The position numbers were made by a program, and so were the translations under genes. From the IMG/VR virus record IMGVR_UViG_3300028388_000582, positions 1 to 24,910 of that record: a stretch of DNA of 24,910 bases; one strand, given 5' to 3'. This stretch comes from a virus. Shown one piece after another: positions 1 to 6,181 of the stretch. Numbering within the stretch: position 1 is the first letter of the stretch; each line of letters begins with the position of its first letter. A model generated the notes under the pieces. The model ran no database searches. It was given only the letters and a program-made list of their open reading frames with translations, and was not told the DNA's origin.

Positions 1-40
1 GTTTAGGGGGTGGGTGGGTGTGTAGTTTTTTTACACTTTT

Positions 41-1132
41 TCACTTCAAAACCACGAATCCGGTCACGATTCCGTTCTTGTTGTGAACTTCGTCTATCTC
101 CCGCGAACTTCGCAGATATTCTCTAATCTCCGCCCTTCTTCCGTCTAAATGCTTCGGGAACAAAATTGGAACCCGACCCGCTGGCGGAACTGGTCTTTTG
201 CCGGTTTCGTGAATATATTTTTCGCCCTGCCACCCGTCGACGATGGCGTCGATTTCCTGGCGGATCAGTTCATTTTGCATTTCGTCCGCCAGCTTGGTGG
301 CCATGTCCTGGGCGTCCTCGCTGAACGGAACCCAGTCCAAAATCGACATTTCGGCGGACCCATTTTCGAACTCCACCGGAACCCGGCGCATCGTCCCTGC
401 CCAGGCTGGCGGTTCTTCGACCAGGCGCCAGCGATCCTTTTCCCAGGTGGCGATCGTCAACCCCAGCTTTTTGTCGTACTCAACCCGGATCGAATAATCG
501 ATGTTCCCTACCAGCGCAGACGCGCCCCTGGCGGATTTTCCCTCCGACACCTTGCTTGTGTGGTGGACGATAATTATCGTCCCGTATTCGCCCAGCAGGG
601 GCAGAATGCGCTCCTCCAGGGCCGCGATCAGCTTCGACGCTTCCCGGTTGTCGTTTTCATCGAACGAAAACGCCGTCGCCAGGGTATCGAATATCAACCA
701 CCTCGGCGGGTGTTCCATGCTGGCGATCCAGGCCTCGATCAAATCCAGGTCGCGAATGTCCAGGGATAAATTGGGCAGAGAATAAAAACCGAACTGAAGT
801 TCGGTCGGTATGCTGGTCACGTAGGCTTTGATCCGCGCTTGGATATGCCCCAGGGATTCGCTGAACATCAAAACATTTCCCGGAACGATCGGTATCCCCT
901 GCCATTCCGTGTTTCCGTGGATAATGTTTGCGATCAAATCACAAATAATATGAGACTTTCCGGAATTGCTGGGTCCGTAAACCATCCCGATCGACCCGGC
1001 GGGTATTAGCCGGTCAAGCATCCATTCGGGTTGTCGGATTTTAAAATCCCAGGGTTTGTTCGGGTCGAACTTGGCGATCTTGGAATTTTGCATCCGCCGC
1101 CAGAATAGGGTGTCGTCGTCATCGTCATACAT
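41..1132 (-). CDS. RepA-like hexameric replicative DNA helicase (RecA-fold AAA_25 ATPase)
   Basis: The 363-residue protein is a RecA-fold ATPase like plasmid RepA helicase and phage AAA_25 proteins, which unwind duplex DNA ahead of the fork. Visible motifs are Walker A GPSNSGKS (residues 53-60), Walker B WLIFDT (145-150) and the HHTSK switch motif (190-194), followed by RGASALVGNID (202-212), typical of RepA/KaiC-like ATPases. The N-terminus carries a run of Asp residues (3-7). The ATG overlaps the end of the primase zinc-ribbon gene by 8 bp, so the two are probably translationally coupled and act together at the fork. It is the last gene of the replication set in this window. Only 40 bp of G- and T-rich DNA lie beyond the stop. 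A RadA- or DnaB-type role cannot be excluded, but the short RepA-like layout fits better. Confidence 0.85.
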   Translation of the reverse strand: MYDDDDDTLFWRRMQNSKIAKFDPNKPWDFKIRQPEWMLDRLIPAGSIGMVYGPSNSGKSHIICDLIANIIHGNTEWQGIPIVPGNVLMFSESLGHIQARIKAYVTSIPTELQFGFYSLPNLSLDIRDLDLIEAWIASMEHPPRWLIFDTLATAFSFDENDNREASKLIAALEERILPLLGEYGTIIIVHHTSKVSEGKSARGASALVGNIDYSIRVEYDKKLGLTIATWEKDRWRLVEEPPAWAGTMRRVPVEFENGSAEMSILDWVPFSEDAQDMATKLADEMQNELIRQEIDAIVDGWQGEKYIHETGKRPVPPAGRVPILFPKHLDGRRAEIREYLRSSREIDEVHNKNGIVTGFVVLK

Positions 1133-1544
1133 TCTCGTTTTTACTCCACAGCCTGTTTCGTTTTTCTAATAGTTTTTTCGCCCTTTGCGGGTCGACTTTT
1201 GTAACCAGCCTGGCGATCGCTTCGAAATCGCCCTGGCTTATTCCTTCCCCCCGGCGGATGGCGCCGTCCATTACCAGCAGAAAGTGATCGCAGTATTCCA
1301 GATCGGCGGTCCTGTACCTGGGCGCCTGGTATTCGTCGCGGTCGGTTAGCCCGCGCGATTCGAGTTCGCGGGCAATCTCGGCAAACGTGCAGCCGTAGCG
1401 ACAATGAACCAGGAATCCGGCGGATCGACCAGGTCGAACATGAAACCGATCGGTTCCGCCGCAGATTGGGCATGGTCCCTTAAATTCAGAACCAGCTCGG
1501 CGTAGTCCCAGGCGTTCGGCGACCGCTTGCGGGTCGCCCTTCAC
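1125..1544 (-). CDS. Primase CHC2-type zinc-ribbon protein without a TOPRIM domain
   Basis: The 139-residue protein has a zinc-binding primase N-domain. It contains CPIC (C25, C28), a DRFHV segment, and HCRYGC (C48, C52), the pattern of phage and plasmid CHC2 zinc ribbons that read the template for RNA priming. Full primases continue into a TOPRIM catalytic core; this ORF ends at residue 139 and none is visible, so catalysis would need a partner. The start is GTG, overlapping the TAG stop of the SSB-like gene by one base (TAGTG), with no clear Shine-Dalgarno, which suggests translational coupling. The downstream helicase ATG lies inside its last codons. It is probably the template-recognition part of a split primase-helicase. 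The zinc-ribbon call is firm; the priming role is inferred. Confidence 0.8.
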   Translation of the reverse strand: MKGDPQAVAERLGLRRAGSEFKGPCPICGGTDRFHVRPGRSAGFLVHCRYGCTFAEIARELESRGLTDRDEYQAPRYRTADLEYCDHFLLVMDGAIRRGEGISQGDFEAIARLVTKVDPQRAKKLLEKRNRLWSKNENV

Positions 1545-1975
1545 TAAAACGGAATATCGTCGTCAGGCAACGCCGCTGGCGCTGGTGCAGGGGCCGGTGC
1601 TGGCGCAGCCTGGGCCTTTTCATACACCCGGAACGTTTTGGGTCGCAGGAACGAACCGTCGTACTCCAGCAGGGCTTCGCAATATTTCCCGACCAGTTCG
1701 ACCGGGTTCATCGGATCACGGACCGAATTGCAGCCGCAGGCGATCATCATGGTCGCCAGTTCCCGGCGCGCGATTTCGTCCGCCTTCGGGTTCGGGTTGC
1801 CGATGTTCAGGTTCGACCAGCATTTGCCGCCCTTGGCCACCAGGGTGACCGAGACGTATTGGTTCCCCTTCGCGCTGGTCTTGGTGATTATTTCGTCGAT
1901 CCGAACCAGATTCCAGCCTTCTTTGGGTTCTGCTCCGCCGGTCTGTTCCAGGTATTCCGTTGCATTGAATGTCAT
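1544..1975 (-). CDS. Phage single-stranded DNA-binding protein (DUF669-like) with SSB C-terminal tail
   Basis: The 143-residue protein resembles the DUF669 family of phage proteins found in recombination operons. A compact domain covers residues 1-120, followed by an Ala-Pro repeat linker (about 122-135) and the terminal peptide LPDDDIPF. The DDDIPF end matches the terminal residues of Escherichia coli SSB, the peptide that recruits repair and replication proteins. The acidic tip plus flexible linker therefore strongly suggests an SSB function on ssDNA at the fork or at recombination ends. It lies between the Sak4-like ATPase and the primase zinc-ribbon gene. The ATG has an AAAGGAAA Shine-Dalgarno about 9 nt upstream. 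The fold is inferred from family resemblance; the tail is read directly. Confidence 0.75.
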   Translation of the reverse strand: MTFNATEYLEQTGGAEPKEGWNLVRIDEIITKTSAKGNQYVSVTLVAKGGKCWSNLNIGNPNPKADEIARRELATMMIACGCNSVRDPMNPVELVGKYCEALLEYDGSFLRPKTFRVYEKAQAAPAPAPAPAPAALPDDDIPF

Positions 1976-1998
1976 TTCTTAGTTTCCTTTTTTGGTTG

Positions 1999-2020
1999 AA
2001 AAAGCGCGGTTTAACCGCGC
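1999..2020 (-). terminator. Intrinsic terminator or attenuator overlapping the Sak4-like gene stop
   Basis: On the minus strand a 6-bp GC stem (GCGCGG / CCGCGC) with a TTAAA loop is followed by five T residues. The TAA stop codon of the ATPase gene sits in the loop region. It would reduce transcription into the SSB-primase-helicase genes. The short U tract makes partial termination more likely than complete termination. Confidence 0.6.
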
Positions 2021-2742
2021 AGTAATTCCATAAATGCCGCCCAGTCCAGGGGCATTTCTGGTGGTAAACCGAACCGATTTTTCGCGACCCAGGCCGGGCG
2101 TTCCTCGGTATACATGACCCGCTCGCCGGAACCAGTGCCTCGGGTTCTCACCCGACCGCGATCCTCGGTTTTGATGGTTTGATAAACCTGGTTGGCGAAA
2201 AATATCGCGTCGGAATGCTCCGATACCAGGTCCGCCGCCTTCGCCTGCAGTTTGATAACGTAGCGATCGAATGCCTCGGTATCCGGCGCCTCGAATCGCT
2301 TTACCGCCGAATGACCGATCAGGATCGTCGCCATCCGCTTTTCAGAGCGCAGGAAATTAACCCGGTCGAGAAATTCCCGCCAATACTTCAGGGCTTCGAC
2401 ATAACCGCGCCCGTAGCCTGGCTGTTCGATTGACTGCCATTTGTTCGCCTCGCAAGTGTGCGCCCAGATCAACGGTTCCAGCCAGTCCAGGGAATCGACG
2501 ACTAGTGTCCGATATTCGTGTTCGCCAGAAATCAGCGAATCCAGGGCCGCGCGCGCCTCCGCGTAACTTTTCGGCGTCGGGAATGCGTCGGCTTCAATGG
2601 TTCCCAGGCCGTCCTCGATCGGTAAAAAAATCGGCTTCGGTGCTGCAGCGCCGAATGTTGTTTTTCCGACTCCCGCCGGTCCGTAGATTAAAACCCTGGG
2701 CGGTTGCTTTTTGCCGCCCTTGCTGATTGTTGTTAGGTCCAT
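2011..2742 (-). CDS. Sak4-like RecA-fold recombination ATPase (AAA_24)
   Basis: The 243-residue protein is a single-domain RecA-like ATPase of the Sak4/AAA_24 type, which phages use for single-strand annealing or strand exchange with an SSB partner. Walker A is GPAGVGKTT (21-29) and Walker B is TLVVDSLDW (79-87, Asp83). A later GHSAVKRF segment fits the motif after Walker B. Its length is typical for the family. The TAA of the resolvase-like gene directly abuts its ATG (TAAATG), and GGGAGA upstream is the ribosome binding site. The SSB-like gene follows, and the YqaJ exonuclease is nearby on the other strand. Exonuclease, annealase and SSB are a recurrent phage recombination set. A related ATPase with another role is possible. 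Confidence 0.85.
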   Translation of the reverse strand: MDLTTISKGGKKQPPRVLIYGPAGVGKTTFGAAAPKPIFLPIEDGLGTIEADAFPTPKSYAEARAALDSLISGEHEYRTLVVDSLDWLEPLIWAHTCEANKWQSIEQPGYGRGYVEALKYWREFLDRVNFLRSEKRMATILIGHSAVKRFEAPDTEAFDRYVIKLQAKAADLVSEHSDAIFFANQVYQTIKTEDRGRVRTRGTGSGERVMYTEERPAWVAKNRFGLPPEMPLDWAAFMELLRG

Positions 2743-3132
2743 TTATAGGTTCTCCCGTATCAGTCCACAAAAAAGCTCCAGCGAAATTTCGCTAGTGCAT
2801 CGAAAATCCTCTAGGTCATACAGTTCCAAGTGCAGAGGAAACGCCACCAAAACCCGCCAGGGCGCCCTATCAGCGCGGAAACAGACCGCTGGCATCTTGT
2901 CTACCCGGCGCGCTTGCTTCACCGCCTGGGACCAGAAATTGGCTTTGTCGGCGGTAGCGATCGTCGCGTATCGCTTGCATTCGATCGCCCAGTGATCCAG
3001 CCCGATCAGGTCATGCCCGCCGCCGAACGATTGCGCCAGATTGCGCTCCAGGCGAATCCCGGTTTCGTCCTCGATGGCGCGGATCAGTTCGCGTTCCCCG
3101 CTGGCGCCCTTGGTCCTACTACTCGCTCCCAT
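2743..3132 (-). CDS. PDDEXK nuclease, Holliday-junction-resolvase-like
   Basis: The 129-residue protein has a basic start, a RELIRAIEDETG helix with an early Glu, then GGGHDLIGLDHWAIECKRY, the D...ExK signature of PDDEXK nucleases related to archaeal Hjc and phage resolvase-like endonucleases. It probably cleaves branched DNA made during replication or recombination before packaging. Length is normal for the family. The start overlaps the membrane-protein gene by 14 bp, and the stop abuts the Sak4-like ATG, so it belongs to the recombination set. The nuclease fold is well supported. Substrate specificity for Holliday junctions is inferred from context and family. Confidence 0.75.
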   Translation of the reverse strand: MGASSRTKGASGERELIRAIEDETGIRLERNLAQSFGGGHDLIGLDHWAIECKRYATIATADKANFWSQAVKQARRVDKMPAVCFRADRAPWRVLVAFPLHLELYDLEDFRCTSEISLELFCGLIRENL

Positions 3133-3364
3133 TGTTCGCCGCCCTTTCTTCCTTCTTTTTGATCCAGGCGCGCCGCTGCTTTTCCTTCCGCCAGGCTTCG
3201 GGAATGTTCGCAGCGATCCCCAGCAAAAAAGCGCCCCATAGTGGCGCCAAAACCCACCACCAGGACCATTCTATGAATCCCGCCAGCTTTAGGCCGACGA
3301 ACATGAGCAAAAAATTGTCGACTAACCGCCCCACGCGTTCACTCGCTACACTCGTTTCGCTCAC
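3119..3364 (-). CDS. Small membrane protein of unknown function
   Basis: The 81-residue protein has two adjacent hydrophobic segments, about residues 15-30 (FLLMFVGLKLAGFIEW region) and 35-53 (WWWVLAPLWGAFLLGIAANI), then a strongly basic cytosolic-looking tail rich in Lys, Arg and Glu. The start is GTG, chosen because GGAGGT lies 8 nt upstream. It overlaps the HTH gene upstream by 26 bp and the nuclease gene downstream by 14 bp. Similar tiny membrane proteins are common in early phage operons, and their roles are mostly unknown. A superinfection or membrane-anchoring function is possible, but nothing in the sequence shows it. Confidence 0.65.
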   Translation of the reverse strand: MSETSVASERVGRLVDNFLLMFVGLKLAGFIEWSWWWVLAPLWGAFLLGIAANIPEAWRKEKQRRAWIKKKEERAANNGSE

Positions 3365-3509
3365 GAATTAACACCTCCGCCTGCATGATTCGTAACGCGG
3401 GCACCTCACCCTTTCGTCGCCAGTAGTAGATCGTCTGCCGGGTAACACCCAGCGCGCGCGCTGTTTGCGCGATCCCGCCGAATTCCCGAATAATTTCCTC
3501 AAGTGTCAT
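3339..3509 (-). CDS. Small helix-turn-helix DNA-binding regulator (Cro/YdaS-like)
   Basis: From the ATG at 3509 the protein has 56 residues. The core, GGIAQTARALGVTRQTIYYWRRKG, is a clear helix-turn-helix with the recognition helix TRQTIYYW. This is the layout of Cro, YdaS and excisionase-like phage regulators. A GTG at 3533 would add eight residues, but the ATG has GGGAACG upstream and is preferred. It is the first gene of the leftward replication set and faces the rightward YqaJ gene across a short region holding an inverted TTTGACA pair. It therefore probably controls one or both transcripts. Repressor, antirepressor and antitoxin-like roles cannot be told apart from sequence. Confidence 0.75.
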   Translation of the reverse strand: MTLEEIIREFGGIAQTARALGVTRQTIYYWRRKGEVPALRIMQAEVLIRERNECSE

Positions 3510-3525
3510 TTTGCGTTCCCAATAG

Positions 3526-3586
3526 TTTGACACCCGAACCCTAAACGCTTAACTTTCACCTGTCAAATTATTATACACCCCATGAG
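3526..3586. promoter_or_regulatory. Divergent control region with inverted TTTGACA boxes
   Basis: TTTGACA (3526-3532) and TGTCAAA (3561-3567) form an inverted repeat whose arms contain consensus TTGACA -35 boxes on each strand. Weak -10 candidates lie 17 bp away: TAACTT at 3550-3555 for the plus strand and TAGGGT at 3543-3538 for the minus strand. A better TATTAT occurs at 3569-3574 without a good -35. GAGGAA at 3583-3588 is the ribosome binding site of the YqaJ gene. The two promoters would overlap and exclude each other. The arms may also be operator half-sites for the HTH protein. Confidence 0.4.
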
Positions 3587-3595
3587 GAAATCGAA

Positions 3596-4528
3596 ATGGT
3601 AGGCAAACTGTCAGACGATCGCAAAATGTCCGGCTCGCGAATTCCGGTCCTTTATTCCTGGAAACATGGCGTCCCTCATCCCTGGTCCACGCCGAACGAC
3701 GAACTGCGAAAGTCGATCCAGGCAACACTGGGCGAATATGAGTCTTTCGACATCGGCGAACCGGGCATCGTCGGGAACCTCCTAGAACCTGCCCTGGTCG
3801 CCAGTGTATGCCAGGAACTCGGCTTGCCAGAACCCGAACTGACTCCACCTGTATACAAACGCGACACATTCGAGGCCAGCTGCGATGGCTTGGTCCAGGT
3901 CGACCAGCCGGTGACGGTTCGCAGCGCGGGCATTGTCGACGTGCAGGGTGGCGAACTCACCCTGTCCGGGCCGGTTCCGATCGAATGCAAATGTACTACT
4001 GCGCCACCGACGGACGACATCCCGCTTTATCGGGGACCGATCCAGCTTCAAGCGCAAATGCTCGCCACCGGCGCGAACGCTGGAATCCTTATAACGCTGC
4101 ATCGGGGCATCGAACGCCGTATTCACGTCATTCCGGCGAACCCGGTTATTCAGTCCGAAATTAACCAGATATGCGCGGAATTTCAGGAACGGGTCATCAA
4201 TCGCCGGTGGTATGCCCCGGTTAGCGTCGACGACGCCGTGATTCCGCCAGCATCGAACGAAAAGGATTCGGTCGACGTGCCGGACCTGGTCGACGACATC
4301 GACGCCCTGGAACGCTTACGGGGCGAACGCCGCGACCTGGACGACCAGATCGCCGCCCTGGAACTGAAAATCATGGATGCCCTGGGCGATGCCCAGGTCG
4401 GAATCGCGGGTCCGTACCAGGTCGAATGGCCGGTGCGCCACTATAAAGCGCAGCCGGAAAAGGTAACACCCGCCAAACCCGAGCGAACAATCCGTTTGAA
4501 AACATTGAAAATTCGCGCTATGGTTTGA
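3596..4528 (+). CDS. YqaJ-family lambda-exonuclease-like recombination nuclease
   Basis: The 310-residue protein is a YqaJ viral recombinase, a PDDEXK 5'-3' exonuclease that makes ssDNA for annealing by a partner. Motifs in order are GNLLEP (Glu64), ASCDGLV (Asp97), PIECK (Glu130, Lys132) and GPIQLQAQM (Gln150 to Gln154), matching the YqaJ/lambda Exo active site. A Gly-Ala segment with ITLHRGIERRIHVI follows. Residues about 230-265 look coiled-coil and the C-terminus is basic. The ATG has GAGGAA about 7 nt upstream. It is the only plus-strand gene in the window and has its own terminator. Its likely partners, the Sak4-like ATPase and the SSB-like protein, are transcribed the other way, so timing or dosage may be set separately. 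Confidence 0.9.
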   Translation: MVGKLSDDRKMSGSRIPVLYSWKHGVPHPWSTPNDELRKSIQATLGEYESFDIGEPGIVGNLLEPALVASVCQELGLPEPELTPPVYKRDTFEASCDGLVQVDQPVTVRSAGIVDVQGGELTLSGPVPIECKCTTAPPTDDIPLYRGPIQLQAQMLATGANAGILITLHRGIERRIHVIPANPVIQSEINQICAEFQERVINRRWYAPVSVDDAVIPPASNEKDSVDVPDLVDDIDALERLRGERRDLDDQIAALELKIMDALGDAQVGIAGPYQVEWPVRHYKAQPEKVTPAKPERTIRLKTLKIRAMV

Positions 4529-4531
4529 ATC

Positions 4532-4569
4532 GACCCGTCATGGGGTCACACTCCTAAAGGTCTACCTTT
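4532..4569 (+). promoter_or_regulatory. Two small hairpins ahead of the YqaJ terminator
   Basis: GACCC/GGGTC (4532-4547, 6-nt loop) and AAAGG/CCTTT (4556-4569, TCTA loop) are two perfect 5-bp stems stacked just before the terminator stem. They could stabilise the 3' end of the message or be processing sites. Role unknown. Confidence 0.35.
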
Positions 4570-4570
4570 C

Positions 4571-4596
4571 GCCCCGTCTAGCGCCGGGGCTTTTTT
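4571..4596 (+). terminator. Rho-independent terminator of the YqaJ gene
   Basis: GCCCCG (4571-4576) pairs with CGGGGC (4585-4590) around an 8-nt loop and is followed by TTTTTT. The U tract follows only in the plus direction, so it ends rightward transcription. It lies directly between the convergent YqaJ and FlbD-like genes, and its end overlaps the stop of the latter by two bases. Confidence 0.85.
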
Positions 4597-4804
4597 ATTC
4601 TTCCTCGTCCGCGCCTTCCCAGCTTTCCGCCGCGACGATCATTTCCAAGATTTCCAGGGGTGATTTGTTGATAGAAATTCCCTCCGGAAAAAGTCCGCAA
4701 TAAATCATCGAACATCCATCGCGACCCTTTTCTGGGGTGATGGCCAAAATTTCACTAGTTCGAATGAACAATGAACCCATGTCGGTTTCCAGCCTAATCA
4801 TCAT
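4595..4804 (-). CDS. Small FlbD-like protein of unknown function
   Basis: The 69-residue protein starts with MMIRLET, where either Met could be used, and has a beta-rich core. The layout of a short start, a strand pair around SEILAITPE, a glycine-containing turn, then INKSPLEILEMI resembles the FlbD-like small-protein family; this is a weak resemblance only. The C-terminus is acidic and ends EGADEEE. Its ATG lies inside the last codons of the HNH endonuclease gene, an 11-bp overlap, so the two are co-translated. The function is not recognisable. It is the last gene of the leftward late/lysis set before the convergent YqaJ terminator. Confidence 0.6.
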   Translation of the reverse strand: MMIRLETDMGSLFIRTSEILAITPEKGRDGCSMIYCGLFPEGISINKSPLEILEMIVAAESWEGADEEE

Positions 4805-5342
4805 TGGACCACCGATTTCCTTTTCTGGAATTTTCCCTTGCTGTCATTATCTGCAGGTTCCACGGAACGTGCAGACCGCAGACGCGCGGGTGCTTCAATG
4901 GAACGATGTGGTCGACGGAATAAGTTTCGCCAGTTTCGGCGGTTAGTGTGCGCGCTTGGACGTAGATGCTATCGATCATTGCCTGGGCTTCCGCATTGTC
5001 GCGGCATATCTCAGCCCGCGCAATCCTGCGCCCTCGATCCCGACCGAATTTTTTCTGCGCTGCCCGGTGTCGCGGTCGAATGGCTCGCGCTTTGTTTAGT
5101 AGGTAGGCATTTTTCCGGTAATGCTCGCGCCAGTAGTCACACCTGGTTCCGCGCTTTTCGTCGTATTCGCGCCAGCGTCGCCGCAGTTCGTCCGGGTCTA
5201 GTTCCATGCGGTCGATTTGTGAGCAAATACAACACTGTCGATTTGATACGAACCTTGGCGCAAAATGGCCGAATTTGCAGGGCTTCCCGGTGTGGTAATA
5301 ACGCGCGCCGATCGATCTAGCTTCGGAAACGCTGGCGATCAT
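4794..5342 (-). CDS. HNH endonuclease
   Basis: From the ATG at 5342 the protein has 182 residues. An N-terminal Cys/His cluster (KPCKFGH, then CCIC) probably binds zinc. A very basic helical middle rich in Arg and Lys follows, and the C-terminus has the HNH core: YSVDHIVPLKHP, GLHVPWNLQIM and ENSRKGNR, giving the DH, H/N and N positions of the fold. The ORF is open further upstream to 5417, but that part overlaps the lysozyme gene, and the ATG lies 2 bp after the lysozyme stop. Free-standing HNH genes can be homing endonucleases or packaging-linked nicking enzymes. This one sits far from the terminase, between the lysozyme and a small gene, so a mobile origin is plausible. Confidence 0.8.
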   Translation of the reverse strand: MIASVSEARSIGARYYHTGKPCKFGHFAPRFVSNRQCCICSQIDRMELDPDELRRRWREYDEKRGTRCDYWREHYRKNAYLLNKARAIRPRHRAAQKKFGRDRGRRIARAEICRDNAEAQAMIDSIYVQARTLTAETGETYSVDHIVPLKHPRVCGLHVPWNLQIMTARENSRKGNRWSNDD

Positions 5343-5344
5343 GG

Positions 5345-5773
5345 CTAGGTTGGCAGTTCGTCGGTTTTGATAACCTGGGAAATTCGCAGCGCGCGATCGC
5401 CCACCTGGTTCGCCCATTTCGACCGCAGCATTTCGTCCCCGGCTTTTTCAAACTCGCCGGATTCAAGAAATGCCAAAGTTTTTTTGAACTTCGACAGGCC
5501 GAACGTGCCCAGGTTGAACGCCATGTTCACGACCGCCGCCTGGCGGTTTGGGGATAGTTCGCGCCAGAATGGTAGCATTTGATCCAGTTCTTTGATGATG
5601 CGAACAATATCGTTTTCTAGCATGAACTGCGCTTCGGCTTTGCCGATGCCATTATCTTCCAGGTTTCGCCCGATGCCGATCGTTAGTTTTCCGCCGGTGC
5701 AGTAATAGGGCCGCAGCCTGCAGCCTTCGTCCTGTTCTAACCAGCGCGAAATCGCCTTGAAATCCAGTCCCAT
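5345..5773 (-). CDS. Endolysin, GH24 T4-type lysozyme with E-C-T triad
   Basis: From the ATG at 5773 the protein has 142 residues and is a phage muramidase of the T4 lysozyme family that cleaves peptidoglycan. The signature EGCRLRPYYCTGGKLTIGIGRN aligns with the T4 active site: Glu16 (T4 Glu11), Cys25 where T4 has Asp20, and Thr31 (T4 Thr26). NRQAAVVNMAFNLG and the Trp-Ala-Asn segment are typical of the C-lobe. There is no signal peptide or SAR helix, so release depends on the holin gene just upstream. The start was chosen because GAGGGGGG lies about 8 nt upstream; an ATG at 5797 would read through that site. The HNH gene follows after 2 bp. Confidence 0.92.
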   Translation of the reverse strand: MGLDFKAISRWLEQDEGCRLRPYYCTGGKLTIGIGRNLEDNGIGKAEAQFMLENDIVRIIKELDQMLPFWRELSPNRQAAVVNMAFNLGTFGLSKFKKTLAFLESGEFEKAGDEMLRSKWANQVGDRALRISQVIKTDELPT

Positions 5774-5850
5774 GATCGAACCCCCCTCGGTGACCATAAT
5801 CCTAGCTTGGCGACCAATAGGCGCCAGATAAAATTTTTTTGACCGTAGCT

Positions 5851-6177
5851 TTAATTGTATTTTTTCGCGGTGGCTATAGTAGAGGCGATCTTTTCTCCGC
5901 TTCTACTAATCAAGTACCCCGACAAGCCTATTTGCAACAACATCCACGCTTCATCCCGCAGCGGAGACGATAGCCAGCCCATAGAATCACCGACCGCAAG
6001 AGCCAGGAAGGTCAACATCGTTATTGGACGCCAATTTGCTGTCAGCCAGTGCTTAGAACTAGCCTCCGCGTGGATAATCTTGCCCTTAGCTTCTATCAGC
6101 TCGCGCTCAGTGTGAAGTTCGTCGACCAGTTCCGCCGCTGGTTTGAAAATCCCGGCAATCAGCTCGACGACGCCCAT
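5851..6177 (-). CDS. Holin, 3-TM gene-transfer-agent release type
   Basis: The 108-residue protein matches the 3-TM holin family first known from gene transfer agent release. An amphipathic N-terminal part (KPAAELVDELHTERELIEAK) is followed by HWLTANWRPITMLTFLALAVGD, a second hydrophobic stretch around WMLLQIGLSGYLI, and the basic end SRSGEKIASTIATAKK. It would form inner-membrane holes that let the lysozyme reach the cell wall. A GAGGAATAGGAAA ribosome binding region precedes the ATG and includes the stop of the preceding small membrane gene. Gene order (small membrane protein, holin, lysozyme) fits a lysis cassette. No spanin gene was found. Confidence 0.85.
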   Translation of the reverse strand: MGVVELIAGIFKPAAELVDELHTERELIEAKGKIIHAEASSKHWLTANWRPITMLTFLALAVGDSMGWLSSPLRDEAWMLLQIGLSGYLISRSGEKIASTIATAKKYN

Positions 6178-6181
6178 TTTC

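Noticed and set aside
1-40. G-rich tract GGGGGTGGGTGGG as a possible G-quadruplex, and T runs after it
   Set aside because: Only three runs of three or more G are present, so a three-tier quadruplex is not complete. The T run is not preceded by a stable stem. The window edge prevents further reading.
149-769. Plus-strand ORF of 206 codons opposite the helicase gene
   Set aside because: It is antisense to a clear RepA-like ATPase, has no ribosome binding site of note and reads as low-complexity Arg/Pro-rich sequence. GC-rich codon bias on the other strand keeps it open.
3336-3362. Repeated TCGCT / CTCGT words at the end of the HTH gene
   Set aside because: This imperfect word pattern is common in bacterial DNA, lies in coding overlap, and shows no clear structure beyond that.
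5343-5417. Longer HNH ORF starting at 5417
   Set aside because: The extra 25 codons overlap the lysozyme gene, and the ATG at 5342 sits exactly after its stop.
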